Assembly: GCF_002014975.1 (NCBI RefSeq)
Contig: NZ_MUXV01000031.1
Coordinates: 1-62,399 of the forward strand
Reading direction: 5' to 3'
From: Moraxella bovis
GTDB lineage: Bacteria > Pseudomonadota > Gammaproteobacteria > Pseudomonadales > Moraxellaceae
DNA: 62,399 bases
This document shows positions 38,463 to 48,325 of this stretch, piece after piece (the stretch's first letter is position 1; each line of letters opens with the position of its first letter). A program made the position numbers and the translations under genes. Below the pieces are notes generated by a model, which ran no database searches, had not been told where the DNA came from, and saw only the letters and a list, made by a program, of their open reading frames with translations.

Positions 38463-38876
38463 ATGTTACAACCAAAACGTACCAAATTCCGCAAAATGCA
38501 CAAAGGTCGTAACACAGGCCTTGCCCAACGTGGTAACACCGTTGCATTTGGTGAGATTGGTCTAAAATCTATCGGTCGTGGTCGCATGACTGCTCGTCAA
38601 ATTGAAGCAGCTCGTCGTACCATTACTCGTCGCATCAAGCGTGGCGGTAAAATTTGGATTCGTGTATTCCCAGACAAGCCAATTACCGAAAAGCCATTGG
38701 AAGTTCGTATGGGTAAAGGTAAAGGTCCAGTTGAGTACTGGGTAGCCGAAATCAAGCCAGGCAAAATGTTATACGAAATCCAAGGTGTGAGCGAAGAGCT
38801 TGCGCGTGAAGCCTTGACATTGGCTTCTGCTAAGCTGCCTTTCAAAACCACCATTGTTAAACGGACGGTAATGTAA
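38463..38876 (+). CDS. rplP: 50S ribosomal protein L16
   Basis: L16 organises the A-site region of the 50S subunit. The 137-residue product begins [19 protein letters not shown] and keeps the conserved Arg-rich [19 protein letters not shown] segment. Its stop codon shares one base with the rpmC start (TAATG). Confidence 0.97.
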   Translation: MLQPKRTKFRKMHKGRNTGLAQRGNTVAFGEIGLKSIGRGRMTARQIEAARRTITRRIKRGGKIWIRVFPDKPITEKPLEVRMGKGKGPVEYWVAEIKPGKMLYEIQGVSEELAREALTLASAKLPFKTTIVKRTVM

Positions 38877-39073
38877 TGAAAACAAGCGAATTACGTGAAA
38901 AATCAGTAGAAGAGCTGGCTACATTGCTTGACGAAAAGCAGCTTGACGCATTTCGCCTACGCATGGCAAAAGCAACAGGTCAGCTAGGTAACACTCACGA
39001 AGTTAAAGCAAATCGTCGCACGATTGCAAAAATCTTGACTTTGCTTAACGAAAAACAAAGAGGCGACGCATGA
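38876..39073 (+). CDS. rpmC: 50S ribosomal protein L29
   Basis: L29 is a small helical-hairpin protein at the tunnel exit near L23. The 65-residue product reads [20 protein letters not shown] with [18 protein letters not shown]. It overlaps rplP by 1 bp and rpsQ by 4 bp, so the three are translationally coupled. Confidence 0.95.
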   Translation: MKTSELREKSVEELATLLDEKQLDAFRLRMAKATGQLGNTHEVKANRRTIAKILTLLNEKQRGDA

Positions 39074-39342
39074 GCGAGAATAACCAAACTCAAGAAGTCG
39101 GTGTTGTGACTGGTAAAGTTATCAGCAACAAAATGGACAAGTCTATCACTGTCCTTGTTGAACGCCAAATTCGTCACCCAATGTATGGCAAGCAAGTTCG
39201 TCGTTCTACTAAGCTTAAAGCTCACGATGAGAACAACGTTTGTCAAGAAGGTGATATCGTTCGTATCAAAGAAACACGTCCTATCTCAAAGACTAAAACT
39301 TGGACTTTGGTAGACGTGGTTGAAACTGCGGTAAAAATTTAA
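39070..39342 (+). CDS. rpsQ: 30S ribosomal protein S17
   Basis: S17 is a primary 16S rRNA-binding protein with an OB fold. The 90-residue product has [20 protein letters not shown] and the [20 protein letters not shown] block. It is the last gene of the S10 unit as in E. coli; the 131-bp gap behind it carries a predicted promoter. Confidence 0.96.
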   Translation: MSENNQTQEVGVVTGKVISNKMDKSITVLVERQIRHPMYGKQVRRSTKLKAHDENNVCQEGDIVRIKETRPISKTKTWTLVDVVETAVKI

Positions 39343-39347
39343 AGTTA

Positions 39348-39377
39348 TTTGCATTAAAAGTCATTTGCTAGTATAAT
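39348..39377 (+). promoter_or_regulatory. Predicted spc operon promoter before rplN
   Basis: TTTGCA (39348-39353), 18 bp, TATAAT (39372-39377), between rpsQ and rplN where E. coli has its spc promoter. A small hairpin (GAATG/CGTTC, about 39378-39398) would sit at the transcript start. Confidence 0.55.
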
Positions 39378-39473
39378 GAATGTCTTTATTGGCGTTCATC
39401 TACCAAATTTGTGCAAAATAGCATAAATTGGAGCGAATGGCTTTTATTGTATTATTATTTATGGAGTAATGCG

Positions 39474-39842
39474 ATGATTCAGACTGAAACAATGCTGGAA
39501 GTTGCAGATAACAGTGGTGCAAGACGTGTACAGTGCATTAAAGTACTGGGTGGCTCGCATCGTCGTTATGCATCAGTTGGCGATATTATTAAGGTAACAG
39601 TAAAAGAAGCCATTCCTCGCGGTCGTGTTAAAAAAGGCGACGTGATGAATGCGGTTGTTGTACGTACCAAAAAAGGCGTACGTCGTCCAGACGGTTCTGT
39701 ACTACGTTTTGATGATAATGCGGCAGTTATTCTAAACAATAACAAAGCCCCTATCGCAACTCGTATTTTTGGACCTGTTACCCGTGAACTACGTGGTGAG
39801 CAATTCATGAAAATTGTTTCACTAGCACCAGAAGTACTGTAA
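39474..39842 (+). CDS. rplN: 50S ribosomal protein L14
   Basis: L14 lies at the subunit interface and bridges to 16S rRNA. The 122-residue product is canonical: [20 protein letters not shown] and [20 protein letters not shown]. The ATG at 39474 is used; the frame runs 21 codons further upstream through the predicted promoter, which is not credible as coding. Confidence 0.96.
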   Translation: MIQTETMLEVADNSGARRVQCIKVLGGSHRRYASVGDIIKVTVKEAIPRGRVKKGDVMNAVVVRTKKGVRRPDGSVLRFDDNAAVILNNNKAPIATRIFGPVTRELRGEQFMKIVSLAPEVL

Positions 39843-39860
39843 ACTTTTAGAGGCTATCCT

Positions 39861-40178
39861 ATGGCAAAGTTACGCAAAGGCGATACCGTGGTTGTGATTG
39901 CTGGCAAAGATAAAGGCAAGCAAGGCACAATTTTGGCGGTTAAAGCAGACCGTGTAAAAGTTGAAGGCATTAACATTGTAACCAAACACCAAAAACCTAA
40001 CCAAATGCTAGGTAAAGAAGGTGGTATTGTTAAGCAAGAAGCATTTCTACACATTTCAAACGTTGCGATTTATAACGCAGCAACCCAAAAAGCAGATCGT
40101 GTTGCTTACCAAGTAAACGAAGAGGGCAAAAAAGTCCGTATCTATCGTTCTACTGGTGAAGTAGTGGCGACTGCATAA
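39861..40178 (+). CDS. rplX: 50S ribosomal protein L24
   Basis: L24 is an assembly-initiator protein with a KOW motif. The 105-residue product begins [20 protein letters not shown], the KOW segment, and has [20 protein letters not shown]. It lies 18 bp after rplN and 20 bp before rplE. Confidence 0.96.
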   Translation: MAKLRKGDTVVVIAGKDKGKQGTILAVKADRVKVEGINIVTKHQKPNQMLGKEGGIVKQEAFLHISNVAIYNAATQKADRVAYQVNEEGKKVRIYRSTGEVVATA

Positions 40179-40198
40179 GATACTAAGGGTATATAGTA

Positions 40199-40735
40199 AT
40201 GGCAAGATTAAAATCTTTATACAATGATAAGCTAAAGCAACAAATCAAAGATGAGCTTGGCTTAGAAAATGTCATGCAAGTGCCAAAAATCACCAAAATC
40301 ACTCTGAACATGGGTGTTGGTGGTGCAGCACAAGATAAAAAACTACTTGAAGGTGCCTTGGCAGACATGACTGTCATCGCTGGTCAAAAGCCAGTTGTTA
40401 CCAAAGCACGCAAATCAGTGGCAGGCTTTAAAATTCGTGAAGAGTGGCCGATTGGCTGTAAAGTTACCCTTCGTGGCGACCAAATGTACGAATTCTTAGA
40501 CCGCTTAATTGCCATTGCGATTCCTCGTATTCGTGACTTCCGTGGTTTTTCTGCAAAAGCATTCGATGGTCGTGGTAACTACTCGCTAGGTATCAAAGAA
40601 CAAATCGTTTTCCCTGAAGTTGATTTTGATAAAATTGACCGTATTCGTGGTCTTGACATCACCATCACAACGACTGCTGCTAATGACGACCAAGGTCGTG
40701 CATTGCTAAAAGCATTCGGTTTCCCATTTAGATAA
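40199..40735 (+). CDS. rplE: 50S ribosomal protein L5
   Basis: L5 binds 5S rRNA and contacts P-site tRNA. The 178-residue product shows [40 protein letters not shown] and the terminal [20 protein letters not shown]. Normal length. Confidence 0.96.
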   Translation: MARLKSLYNDKLKQQIKDELGLENVMQVPKITKITLNMGVGGAAQDKKLLEGALADMTVIAGQKPVVTKARKSVAGFKIREEWPIGCKVTLRGDQMYEFLDRLIAIAIPRIRDFRGFSAKAFDGRGNYSLGIKEQIVFPEVDFDKIDRIRGLDITITTTAANDDQGRALLKAFGFPFR

Positions 40736-40745
40736 GGTAAACGTT

Positions 40746-41051
40746 ATGGCTAAGAAAAGCATGATTAATCGCGAATTAAAACGCGAAAAAACAGTTGCTA
40801 AGTACGCCGAGAAGCGTGCACAGCTAAAAGCAGTCATCAGTGATGTAAATGCCAGTGATGAAGAGCGTTTAGACGCAATGCTTGCTCTACAAGCATTGCC
40901 ACGTAACTCATCACCAGTTCGTTTGCGTAATCGCTGTGGCTTGACTGGTCGTCCACACGGCTATTTCCGTAAATTTGGTCTATCACGCAACAAACTGCGT
41001 GAGCGTGTAATGCAAGGTGATGTACCTGGCGTTCGTAAAGCTAGCTGGTAA
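40746..41051 (+). CDS. rpsN: 30S ribosomal protein S14 (zinc-independent form)
   Basis: S14 sits in the 30S head. The 101-residue product is the long form: the usual zinc-binding CxxC pairs of the short form are absent, and [20 protein letters not shown] and [15 protein letters not shown] close it. It precedes rpsH by 11 bp. Confidence 0.96.
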   Translation: MAKKSMINRELKREKTVAKYAEKRAQLKAVISDVNASDEERLDAMLALQALPRNSSPVRLRNRCGLTGRPHGYFRKFGLSRNKLRERVMQGDVPGVRKASW

Positions 41052-41062
41052 GGAGTATCGCA

Positions 41063-41461
41063 ATGAGTATGCAAGATCCAGTTGCTGATATGCTAACCCG
41101 CATTCGCAACGCACAATCAAGAAATAAACCCAGTGTAGAAATGCCTGCTTCTAAGCTACGTAAATCAATTGCTGATTTATTGGTTGCTGAAGGCTATCTA
41201 ACTTCTGCTGAAGTTATTGACGGCGAAAACAACAAAAAAGTTCTAAACATTGAACTAAAGTACTACCAAGGCAAAGGCGTTATCTCTGAACTCAAGCGTT
41301 ATAGCCGTCCTGGTCTACGCCAATATCGTGGGAAAGATGAGCTACCAAGCGTTCAAAAAGGCTTGGGCGTTGCCATCATCTCTACCAGCAAAGGCATCAT
41401 GAGCGACCGTGCAGCACGTGCAGCTGGCATCGGCGGTGAAGTTATCGCTTTGGTTGCCTAA
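41063..41461 (+). CDS. rpsH: 30S ribosomal protein S8
   Basis: S8 is a central-domain 16S rRNA binder and, in enterobacteria, the translational repressor of the spc operon acting near the L5 start. The 132-residue product has [34 protein letters not shown] and [21 protein letters not shown] terminator hairpin follows within 40 bp, an unusual break before rplF. Confidence 0.96.
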   Translation: MSMQDPVADMLTRIRNAQSRNKPSVEMPASKLRKSIADLLVAEGYLTSAEVIDGENNKKVLNIELKYYQGKGVISELKRYSRPGLRQYRGKDELPSVQKGLGVAIISTSKGIMSDRAARAAGIGGEVIALVA

Positions 41462-41493
41462 TCACTTTATTTGTTATTTTTATTTAAAGTGAT
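41461..41493 (+). promoter_or_regulatory. Hairpin directly after rpsH
   Basis: ATCACTTTA pairs with TAAAGTGAT around a 14-nt AT-rich loop (5' arm starts on the last base of the rpsH stop). It stands in tandem with the terminator hairpin 8 bp downstream and may protect the upstream mRNA's 3' end. Confidence 0.5.
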
Positions 41494-41500
41494 AAAAATA

Positions 41501-41530
41501 AAAATCCTTAGTTTACTCTAAGGATTTTTT
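41501..41530 (+). terminator. Intrinsic terminator inside the spc cluster (rpsH-rplF)
   Basis: AAAATCCTTAG and CTAAGGATTTT form a perfect 11-bp stem with the 6-nt loop TTTACT, and the stem runs into six T residues. Confidence 0.75.
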
Positions 41531-41540
41531 GTGTTATAAT
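41512..41540 (+). promoter_or_regulatory. Predicted rplF promoter nested in the terminator
   Basis: TTTACT (41512-41517), which is exactly the terminator loop, 17 bp, then TATAAT (41535-41540) with an extended TG (TGTTATAAT). Transcription would restart about 100 nt before rplF. Confidence 0.6.
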
Positions 41541-41644
41541 ACCCTGCTTTTTAACCAATTTAAATTATCTTGGATAGTGAGAGTTGGTTGCTATTCGTTG
41601 CCATCAGTTATTGATGGTTGTTTTTATCATTAAAGGAAATTCCT

Positions 41645-42178
41645 ATGTCTCGTGTGGCTAAAGCCCCAGTAACGCTACCTGCGGGTACCAGCGTTACTTT
41701 GAACGGTCAGCAGGTTGAAGTTAAGGGCAAAAACGGTTCTTTGTCTTTACGCCTGCATGATTTGGTCGAGCTAAAGCAAGAAGATAACGTGGTTACTCTT
41801 GCTCCTGTCAAAGACACCAAAGAAGCGTGGATGCACACAGGTACTGTGCGTGCATTGTTGAACAACATGGTTCAGGGTGTGAGTGAGGGTTTTGAACGTC
41901 GTTTGCAACTTATCGGTGTTGGTTACCGTGCCCAAGTTGCTGGCAATGTGGTAAACCTTAACTTAGGTTTCTCTCACCCGATTGCTTATAATCTTCCTGA
42001 AGGTGTGACTGCTGAAAGCCCAAGTCAAACTGAAATCGTTCTAAAATCAAACGACAAGCAAAAATTGGGTCAAGCAGCAGCTAAGATTCGTAGCTTCCGC
42101 CCACCAGAGCCTTATAAAGGTAAAGGTGTTCGTTATAGCGATGAAGTGGTTCTTCGTAAAGAAGCTAAGAAAAAATAA
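41645..42178 (+). CDS. rplF: 50S ribosomal protein L6
   Basis: L6 lies near the GTPase centre. The 177-residue product has [40 protein letters not shown] and the C-terminal [18 protein letters not shown]. The ATG at 41645 has AAGGAAATTCCT before it, itself an 11-nt palindrome; nine further upstream codons in frame are not typical of the family. It begins after a 183-bp gap with its own predicted promoter. Confidence 0.96.
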   Translation: MSRVAKAPVTLPAGTSVTLNGQQVEVKGKNGSLSLRLHDLVELKQEDNVVTLAPVKDTKEAWMHTGTVRALLNNMVQGVSEGFERRLQLIGVGYRAQVAGNVVNLNLGFSHPIAYNLPEGVTAESPSQTEIVLKSNDKQKLGQAAAKIRSFRPPEPYKGKGVRYSDEVVLRKEAKKK

Positions 42179-42193
42179 GTAAGGTGAGCAAAC

Positions 42194-42544
42194 ATGTTGG
42201 ATAAAAAATCAGCTCGTCTTCGCCGAGCAAAAAAAACCCGTGCCCATATCCGTCAATTAGGTGCTAACCGTTTGACCGTTACTCGCACGCCACGTCACAT
42301 CTATGCCCAAATCATCGCCCCAACAGGCGGTGTGGTTTTGGCTCAAGCATCAACTCTTGATTCAACCCTTCGCTCAGGTGCGACTGGTAATGTTGAGGCG
42401 GCAAAAGCTGTGGGTGCACTGATTGCAGAGCGTGCAAAAGCTGCGGGCATCACTAAGGTTGCATTTGACCGTAGTGGTTTTAAATATCATGGCCGTGTTA
42501 AAGCATTAGCTGACGCTGCTCGTGAAAACGGATTGGAGTTCTAA
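42194..42544 (+). CDS. rplR: 50S ribosomal protein L18
   Basis: L18 binds 5S rRNA with L5 and L25. The 116-residue product has [40 protein letters not shown] and [20 protein letters not shown]. It begins 15 bp after rplF and is followed 2 bp later by rpsE. Confidence 0.96.
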   Translation: MLDKKSARLRRAKKTRAHIRQLGANRLTVTRTPRHIYAQIIAPTGGVVLAQASTLDSTLRSGATGNVEAAKAVGALIAERAKAAGITKVAFDRSGFKYHGRVKALADAARENGLEF

Positions 42545-42546
42545 TC

Positions 42547-43044
42547 ATGGCAAAAGTTGAACAAACTGACGGTTTGGTAGAAAAATTGGTTGCCGTTGAC
42601 CGTGTGGCAAAAGTTGTAAAAGGTGGTCGTATATTCTCCTTCACTGCACTGACAGTAGTTGGTGATGGTAATGGTCGTGTTGGTTTTGGTCGTGGCAAGG
42701 CTCGTGAAGTGCCTGCTGCCATCCAAAAAGCACTAGAAGCTGCTAAGCGTAATATGATTACTGTTGAGCTTGCTGGCACAACACTACAACACCCTATTAA
42801 TGCTCGTCACGGTGCCTCAAAAGTATACATGCAACCTGCATCAGAAGGTACTGGCGTTATTGCTGGTGGTGCAATGCGTGCTGTGCTAGAAGTTGCTGGC
42901 GTTCAAGACGTATTGGCGAAATGCTACGGCTCTACTAATGCTGCCAATGTGGTCTATGCAACCTTTAAAGGTCTGCGTGACATGGTTTCACCAGAGCAAG
43001 TTGCTGCTAAACGTGGCAAATCCGTTGAAGAAATTTTGGGCTAA
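42547..43044 (+). CDS. rpsE: 30S ribosomal protein S5
   Basis: S5 shapes decoding fidelity and mRNA entry. The 165-residue product has [40 protein letters not shown] and [20 protein letters not shown]. No alteration is obvious in the loop where spectinomycin-resistance changes fall ([10 protein letters not shown]). Confidence 0.96.
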   Translation: MAKVEQTDGLVEKLVAVDRVAKVVKGGRIFSFTALTVVGDGNGRVGFGRGKAREVPAAIQKALEAAKRNMITVELAGTTLQHPINARHGASKVYMQPASEGTGVIAGGAMRAVLEVAGVQDVLAKCYGSTNAANVVYATFKGLRDMVSPEQVAAKRGKSVEEILG

Positions 43045-43059
43045 GAGTAGGTGGGTGTT

Positions 43060-43239
43060 ATGAAAATAATGAAAATTACTCAAACTAAGTCTAGCTCACA
43101 CCGTTTGGCAAGCCACAAAGCCTGCCTAAAAGGTTTGGGACTACGTCGCATTGGTCATACCGTAGAAGTAGAAGATACACCATCTACTCGTGGTATGGTA
43201 AATCGTGTATATTACATGGTTAAAGTGGAGGAAGCGTAA
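43060..43239 (+). CDS. rpmD: 50S ribosomal protein L30
   Basis: L30 is a small peripheral 50S protein. The 59-residue product [20 protein letters not shown] has the conserved [20 protein letters not shown] and ends [12 protein letters not shown]. The ATG at 43060 is chosen because AGGTGG lies 6 bp upstream and homologues start with MKxIKVTQTKS; a GTG three codons earlier is less likely. Its stop overlaps rplO by one base. Confidence 0.94.
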   Translation: MKIMKITQTKSSSHRLASHKACLKGLGLRRIGHTVEVEDTPSTRGMVNRVYYMVKVEEA

Positions 43240-43679
43240 TGGGTCTTCGTTTAAATGAACTTGCCCCAGCAGTGGGTGCAAAAAAGACTGCCCAACGTCG
43301 TGGTCGTGGTATCGGTTCAGGTCTAGGTAAGACTGGTGGTCGTGGTATCAAGGGTCAAACTTCACGTTCAGGCTCAAGCATTCCAGCAGGCTTTGAAGGC
43401 GGTCAAATGCCTATCTATCGCCGTTTGCCAAAATTTGGTTTTACCAGCCAACTGGCCTTGACAACAGCCGAAGTGCGTTTATCAGAGCTTAACAAAATTG
43501 AAGGCAATCAGGTAACACTTGAAACGCTAAAAGCTGCCAACATCATCCGTGGTGACATGAAGCGTGCTCGTATTATCCTATCAGGCGAAATTAGCCGTGC
43601 TTTAACCTTTAAAGGCGTAAAAGTTACTAAAGGTGCAAAAGAGGCCATCGTTGCCGCTGGCGGTAGCGTCGAGGAGTAA
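43239..43679 (+). CDS. rplO: 50S ribosomal protein L15
   Basis: L15 is a late-assembly protein spanning the 50S. The 146-residue product has the extended basic loop [40 protein letters not shown] and the compact C-terminal domain ending [14 protein letters not shown]. Coupled to rpmD (TAATG) and 3 bp before secY. Confidence 0.96.
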   Translation: MGLRLNELAPAVGAKKTAQRRGRGIGSGLGKTGGRGIKGQTSRSGSSIPAGFEGGQMPIYRRLPKFGFTSQLALTTAEVRLSELNKIEGNQVTLETLKAANIIRGDMKRARIILSGEISRALTFKGVKVTKGAKEAIVAAGGSVEE

Positions 43680-43682
43680 TCC

Positions 43683-45005
43683 ATGTCTAAATCAACGTCT
43701 AAATCAGGCATTCCATTAAATCCATTGGCTTTTATTCGTAAGTATGATGAGCTATGGCATCGCATGTTATTTTTGCTTGGGGCGTTGATTGTCTATCGTT
43801 TAGGTTCGCACATTCCTGTACCAGGTATGAATCCTATCCGTCTTGCTCAATTTTTTGATGGCAGTCAAAACACCTTTTTGGGCATGTTTAACATGTTCTC
43901 AGGCGGTGCTTTGGAGCGTATGTCCATCATGGCACTGGGTATCATGCCTTATATCTCAGCATCCATTGTGGTACAGATGATGTCAGCGGTGATACCTTCG
44001 CTTGATGCCCTAAAAAAAGAAGGTGAATCTGGTCGGCGTATTTTAAATAAATACACGAGGCAAGGTACACTGGCTTTAGCATTTGTGCAAGCGGTTGGTA
44101 TGTCAGCAGGTCTTGTTGCTGGTGGTTTGACATTAAGCTCTGGTTTGACTTTCATGATTCCTGCGGTGACTTCATTGGTCGCAGGAGCGATGTTCTTGAT
44201 GTGGCTTGGTGAGCAGATTACTGAGCGTGGCATTGGCAACGGCATATCCATGCTTATTTTTGCCAGCATCGTATCAAGTGCCCCTGGCATGATTGCAGGT
44301 GCATTTAGTCAAGACATGAACTTAATGGTTGTCCTTATCTTTGCGTTGTTGGGCTTGGCAGTGACGGCTGGCATTGTTTATATTGAACGTGCCCAACGTC
44401 GTGTGCCTGTTAATTATGCTCAAAAACAGCAAGAAGGGCGTAAAGTTTATGCTCAGCAACAATCACATTTGCCATTAAAGCTCAATATGGCAGGGGTGAT
44501 TCCAGCAATTTTTGCTAGCTCATTGCTGATGTTGCCTGCAAGTTTGGGGCAATGGGCAGGTTCTTCGGCGAATCCAACCACACTGCAAAATATCATACAG
44601 AACATTTCACTCATCTTACAGCCAGGCAGTCCTTTGTACTTATTACTGTTTGGCGTGCTAATCATCTTTTTCTGTTATTTTTATACAGCATTGATGTTTA
44701 ACCCAGGTGAGGTGGCAGAGAATTTAAAGCGTAGTGGTGCTTATATTCCTGGTATACGTCCAGGACAGCAAACGAAACGATATTTGGATTTTGTCCTAAA
44801 TCGCCTAACGTTTATTGGTGCGATGTATATGGCGATCATTTGCCTAATGCCAATGGTAATTCAAACGTCATTTGGCGTGCCTTTTCAGTTAGGTGGTGCA
44901 TCTTTATTGATTATGGTGGTTGTACTTATGGACTTCATCGCACAGGTGCAAGCACATCTGATGACCCATCAATACCATGATCAAACTTTAATCCAGTCTA
45001 AATGA
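43683..45005 (+). CDS. secY: Preprotein translocase subunit SecY
   Basis: SecY is the channel of the Sec translocon in the inner membrane. The 440-residue product has ten hydrophobic helices, the plug region [40 protein letters not shown], the cytoplasmic loop [16 protein letters not shown] and [20 protein letters not shown]. It is in its normal place at the end of the spc unit, 14 bp before rpmJ. Confidence 0.96.
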   Translation: MSKSTSKSGIPLNPLAFIRKYDELWHRMLFLLGALIVYRLGSHIPVPGMNPIRLAQFFDGSQNTFLGMFNMFSGGALERMSIMALGIMPYISASIVVQMMSAVIPSLDALKKEGESGRRILNKYTRQGTLALAFVQAVGMSAGLVAGGLTLSSGLTFMIPAVTSLVAGAMFLMWLGEQITERGIGNGISMLIFASIVSSAPGMIAGAFSQDMNLMVVLIFALLGLAVTAGIVYIERAQRRVPVNYAQKQQEGRKVYAQQQSHLPLKLNMAGVIPAIFASSLLMLPASLGQWAGSSANPTTLQNIIQNISLILQPGSPLYLLLFGVLIIFFCYFYTALMFNPGEVAENLKRSGAYIPGIRPGQQTKRYLDFVLNRLTFIGAMYMAIICLMPMVIQTSFGVPFQLGGASLLIMVVVLMDFIAQVQAHLMTHQYHDQTLIQSK

Positions 45006-45019
45006 CATTAGGAGTAGAC

Positions 45020-45136
45020 ATGAAAGTTCAAGCGTCTGTAAAAAAAATCTGTGGCAGTTGCAAAATCGTACGCCGTAAAGGTAAAGTACTCGTTATTTGC
45101 AGTTCAGAGCCACGTCATAAGCAACGTCAAGGTTAA
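45020..45136 (+). CDS. rpmJ: 50S ribosomal protein L36
   Basis: L36 is the smallest 50S protein, near the GTPase region. The 38-residue ORF reads [20 protein letters not shown], then [18 protein letters not shown]. It has the Cys-x-x-Cys, Cys and His zinc set of the C+ form (C11, C14, C27, H33). AGGAGTAGAC precedes the ATG. It separates the spc unit from the alpha unit. Confidence 0.95.
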   Translation: MKVQASVKKICGSCKIVRRKGKVLVICSSEPRHKQRQG

Positions 45137-45152
45137 TTTTACAAATTAATAC

Positions 45153-45188
45153 TTGCAATTTTGTAGCGGATATTGTATTATCCGCTAC
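45153..45188 (+). promoter_or_regulatory. Palindrome overlapping a predicted alpha-operon promoter
   Basis: TTGCAA (45153-45158), 17 bp, TATTAT (45176-45181) is a fair promoter. GTAGCGGATA (45163-45172) and TATCCGCTAC (45179-45188) form a perfect 10-bp inverted repeat with a 6-nt loop that covers the -10. If read through from spc it is an RNA hairpin without a T-run; if the promoter is used it is DNA under the polymerase. Confidence 0.5.
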
Positions 45189-45228
45189 TTGCCATGCTGT
45201 TATCTAGGATATCAGTAGAGTAAAACAG

Positions 45229-45245
45229 CAAATGCCTAGCATTTG
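45229..45245 (+). promoter_or_regulatory. Hairpin before rpsM, possible S4 translational operator
   Basis: CAAATGC and GCATTTG pair around a 3-nt loop immediately before the rpsM ribosome-binding site (GGAGAG). Upstream, GCTGTT near 45196-45201 can pair with AACAGC at 45224-45229. In E. coli this position holds the pseudoknot bound by S4; equivalence here is inference. Confidence 0.45.
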
Positions 45246-45264
45246 TGCTAACGGAGAGAAATCA

Positions 45265-45621
45265 ATGGCTCGTATTGCCGGTGTAAACATTCCGGACAAC
45301 AAACACGCTGTGATTTCGCTAACTTACATTTTTGGTATTGGTCGCACTACTGCTAAGAAAATCTTGGCAACCGTAGGTATCAGCGAGACCACCAAAATTG
45401 GTCAGTTAGATGATTCACAACTGGATGCTGTTCGTGCAGAAGTTGCAAATTACGCTACCGAAGGTGACCTTCGTCGCGAAATTTCAATGAACATCAAGCG
45501 TTTGGTCGATTTGGGTTGCTACCGTGGTCTTCGTCACCGCCGTGGTCTTCCAGTTCGTGGTCAACGCACTAAAACCAACGCGCGTACCCGTAAAGGTCCT
45601 CGCAAAGCAATTAAAAAGTAA
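45265..45621 (+). CDS. rpsM: 30S ribosomal protein S13
   Basis: S13 bridges the subunits from the 30S head. The 118-residue product has [35 protein letters not shown] and the basic tail [20 protein letters not shown]. The ATG at 45265 has GGAGAGAAATCA upstream; a longer frame would enter the leader hairpin. First gene of the alpha unit. Confidence 0.97.
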   Translation: MARIAGVNIPDNKHAVISLTYIFGIGRTTAKKILATVGISETTKIGQLDDSQLDAVRAEVANYATEGDLRREISMNIKRLVDLGCYRGLRHRRGLPVRGQRTKTNARTRKGPRKAIKK

Positions 45622-45641
45622 CTAATTTAGGAAGCTAAAAG

Positions 45642-46034
45642 ATGGCAAAAGACACTCGTAGCCGCAAAAAAGTGGCACGTCGTTCGGTATCTGAAGGTAT
45701 CGCCCATATTCATGCGTCTTTTAATAACACCATTGTAACCATTACCGATCGTCAGGGTAATGCATTGGCTTGGGCCACCTCAGGTGGACAAGGCTTCCGT
45801 GGTTCACGTAAATCAACGCCTTTTGCTGCACAGGTTGCTGCTGAAGTTGCTGGTAAAACAGCACAAGAAACCTATGGTGTTAAAAACGTTGATGTCTTGG
45901 TTAAAGGTCCAGGACCAGGTCGTGAGTCTGCGGTTCGTGCATTAGGTGCATTGGGTTATAAAATTAACAGCATCAGCGATGTAACCCCAATTCCACACAA
46001 CGGCTGCCGCCCGCCTAAGAAACGCCGCGTTTAA
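45642..46034 (+). CDS. rpsK: 30S ribosomal protein S11
   Basis: S11 forms the 30S platform with S15 and S6. The 130-residue product shows [40 protein letters not shown] and [18 protein letters not shown], the Asn-Gly of which is a known isoaspartate site in E. coli. Confidence 0.97.
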   Translation: MAKDTRSRKKVARRSVSEGIAHIHASFNNTIVTITDRQGNALAWATSGGQGFRGSRKSTPFAAQVAAEVAGKTAQETYGVKNVDVLVKGPGPGRESAVRALGALGYKINSISDVTPIPHNGCRPPKKRRV

Positions 46035-46044
46035 GGAGATACTC

Positions 46045-46686
46045 ATGGCCCGTTATATTGGTCCAAAACTAAAATTGTCTCGCCGTGAAGGTACTGACTT
46101 GCAACTCAAATCAGGTGTAAAAGCTTACGACGTTAAGACAAAAAAATCAGGTCGCGTACCTGGTCAGCATGGCAATAGCCAAAATAAGGCTTCTGAATAC
46201 GCCCTACAACTTCGCGAGAAGCAAAAAGTAAAACGTATGTATGGTGTGCTTGAGCGTCAATTCTCAAACTACTATAAAGAAGCTGCTCGTATGCGTGGCG
46301 CTACTGGTGAAAACCTACTTGGTATGCTAGAACGCCGTTTGGATAACGTTGTTTATCGTATGGGCTTTGGTGCTACTCGTGCAGAAGCACGTCAGTTGGT
46401 AAGCCACCGTGCAATCCTGCTAAAAAAAGCAGGTCGTGATGAGTTTGTTCGTGTGAACATTCCTTCAATCCAAGTTCAAGACGGTGATGTGATTGCTGTG
46501 CATGAGAAGTCAAAAGAACAACTTCGTATTAAAAACGCAGTAGAGCTTGCGACTCAACGTGGCATTCCAGAATGGCTAGAAGTTGATCACAGCAAACTAC
46601 AAGGTACGTTCAAAACTGCACCAGATCGCAGTGACCTACCTGCTGAAATTAACGAAAGCTTGATTGTAGAACTATATTCTAAATAA
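46045..46686 (+). CDS. rpsD: 30S ribosomal protein S4
   Basis: S4 nucleates 30S assembly and represses the alpha operon. The 213-residue product has [19 protein letters not shown], the S4 domain ([20 protein letters not shown] and [11 protein letters not shown]), and ends [16 protein letters not shown]. The N-terminal zinc Cys residues of some bacterial S4 proteins are absent. Confidence 0.97.
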   Translation: MARYIGPKLKLSRREGTDLQLKSGVKAYDVKTKKSGRVPGQHGNSQNKASEYALQLREKQKVKRMYGVLERQFSNYYKEAARMRGATGENLLGMLERRLDNVVYRMGFGATRAEARQLVSHRAILLKKAGRDEFVRVNIPSIQVQDGDVIAVHEKSKEQLRIKNAVELATQRGIPEWLEVDHSKLQGTFKTAPDRSDLPAEINESLIVELYSK

Positions 46687-46708
46687 TCCGAACTAATCGA
46701 GGTGACTT

Positions 46709-47713
46709 ATGACAAATGTAACTGAGTTTCTAACACCGTCTGCAATTAATGTAGATACGGTTAATGAAACGACTGCTAAGGTCACGCTCGAGCCGTTAGA
46801 ACGTGGCTTTGGGCATACATTAGGTAATGCTCTTCGTCGCATTCTTTTATCTTCGTTGTCTGGTGCTGCCGTGATTGAAGCTGAAATTGAAGGCGTTGAT
46901 CATGAGTATTCAACACTAGAGGGTTTACAAGAGGATGTGCTAGATTTGCTTTTGAACCTAAAAGGTTTGGCAATCATTTTACATGACCAAAACGAAGCTT
47001 ATTTAACATTGGATAAAAAGGGTGCAGGTGTTGTAACTGCTGCTGACCTTGAGTTGCCACATAATGTTGAGATTGCCAACCCTGAATTGGTACTTGGTAC
47101 ATTAAGTGAACGTGGGCATTTAAAAATGCGTTTGCGTGTGGTAACGGGTCGTGGCTATGAGCCTGCTAATCAGCGTCGTGAAGATGCCAATTCTAAAGCG
47201 ATTGGGCGTTTGAAACTTGATGCAAGTTTTAGCCCTATTTTGCGTGTGGCTTATGACGTTGAAAATGCTCGTGTTGAGCAACGTACCGACCTTGATAAGC
47301 TCATCATTGAGCTTGAAACTAATGGCACGATTGACCCTGAAGAGGCGATTCGTAAGGCGGCTACGATTTTGCAACAACAAATTGCAATCTTCGTTGATTT
47401 AGAAGCCGAAGAAGCCCCTGAACCAGTTAAAGAAAAAGAAGAGATTGACCCTGTGCTATTACGCCCAGTGGACGACCTTGAACTAACGGTTCGTTCAGCA
47501 AACTGCTTGAAAGCTGAAAACATTTACTACATCGGTGATTTGGTGCAACGTTCCGAAACTGAACTTCTAAAAACACCAAATTTAGGTAAGAAATCATTGA
47601 CTGAAATCAAAGACGTACTTGCGTCAAAAGGTTTGGAGTTGGGCATGCGTTTAGAGACCTGGCCACCAAGCGATTTGCGAGTTGATGACCGTTTTTCTTA
47701 CCGTAGCCGTTAA
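46709..47713 (+). CDS. rpoA: DNA-directed RNA polymerase subunit alpha
   Basis: Alpha dimerises to start RNA polymerase assembly and its C-terminal domain contacts UP elements and activators. The 334-residue product has the N-terminal [20 protein letters not shown] block, a flexible Glu-rich linker (about 238-250) and the C-terminal domain with [20 protein letters not shown] and [20 protein letters not shown]. Normal length. Confidence 0.97.
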   Translation: MTNVTEFLTPSAINVDTVNETTAKVTLEPLERGFGHTLGNALRRILLSSLSGAAVIEAEIEGVDHEYSTLEGLQEDVLDLLLNLKGLAIILHDQNEAYLTLDKKGAGVVTAADLELPHNVEIANPELVLGTLSERGHLKMRLRVVTGRGYEPANQRREDANSKAIGRLKLDASFSPILRVAYDVENARVEQRTDLDKLIIELETNGTIDPEEAIRKAATILQQQIAIFVDLEAEEAPEPVKEKEEIDPVLLRPVDDLELTVRSANCLKAENIYYIGDLVQRSETELLKTPNLGKKSLTEIKDVLASKGLELGMRLETWPPSDLRVDDRFSYRSR

Positions 47714-47731
47714 TTTTAAAGGATACTGACC

Positions 47732-48091
47732 ATGCGACATCGTAATAGCGGAGTCAAGCTGGGTCGCACCAGCAGCCATCGTAAGGCTATGTTCCAAAAC
47801 ATGACCAATTCATTGATTGAACATGAGCTAATTAAAACTACGTTGGTAAAAGCAAAAGAGCTACGTCGTGTAGCAGAGCCACTCATCACTCTGGCAAAAG
47901 AAGACAGCGTTGCAAACCGTCGTCTTGCTTTTAATCGTACTCGTAACAAGGCAACCGTTGGTAAGCTTTTCAATGAGCTAGGACCACGTTACAAGACTCG
48001 TCCAGGTGGTTATTTGCGTATCATCAAATGCGGTTATCGTGATGGTGATAATGCACCAATGGCTTATGTAGAATTGGTTGACCGTCCATAA
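47732..48091 (+). CDS. rplQ: 50S ribosomal protein L17
   Basis: L17 lies by the tunnel exit. The 119-residue product has [40 protein letters not shown] and the terminal [20 protein letters not shown]. It closes the alpha unit and is followed within 20 bp by a terminator. Confidence 0.97.
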   Translation: MRHRNSGVKLGRTSSHRKAMFQNMTNSLIEHELIKTTLVKAKELRRVAEPLITLAKEDSVANRRLAFNRTRNKATVGKLFNELGPRYKTRPGGYLRIIKCGYRDGDNAPMAYVELVDRP

Positions 48092-48107
48092 TAGTCAATA
48101 CTTCTAC

Positions 48108-48141
48108 AAAAACCAAATCTTTTTTAAGGTTTGGTTTTTTT
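48108..48141 (+). terminator. Terminator of the ribosomal cluster after rplQ
   Basis: AAAAACCAAA and TTTGGTTTTT form a strong stem around a T-rich loop and end in a T-run. Confidence 0.8.
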
Positions 48142-48222
48142 GTTGCATAAATTTTGGTTTGTTGGTGCTTCTGGCAAATAAAAATACGATTGGTGTTAAA
48201 TTATAGCTAAAAACTTTAAAAT

Positions 48223-48325
48223 TAGGGTGAGTCTGTTTTTGTTATTTCCCATGCAAAAATTGATTAAATCATCAAATTTTTATCATATCTGTAAAGATGC
48301 CATCAATGATGAGTACGCCTTGTTA
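48223..48325 (+). repeat. Degenerate family A repeat, copy 6
   Basis: About 103 bp aligning to the short copy 4: TTAGGGTGAGTCTG at the start, CATGCAAAAATTGATTAAAT against CATGTAAAAATAGATTAAAG in the middle, and CCATCAATGATGAGTACGCC against TATCAATGGCAGGCACGCCC at the end. Its L-like end points right, toward fumarase, 340 bp away. Confidence 0.6.
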
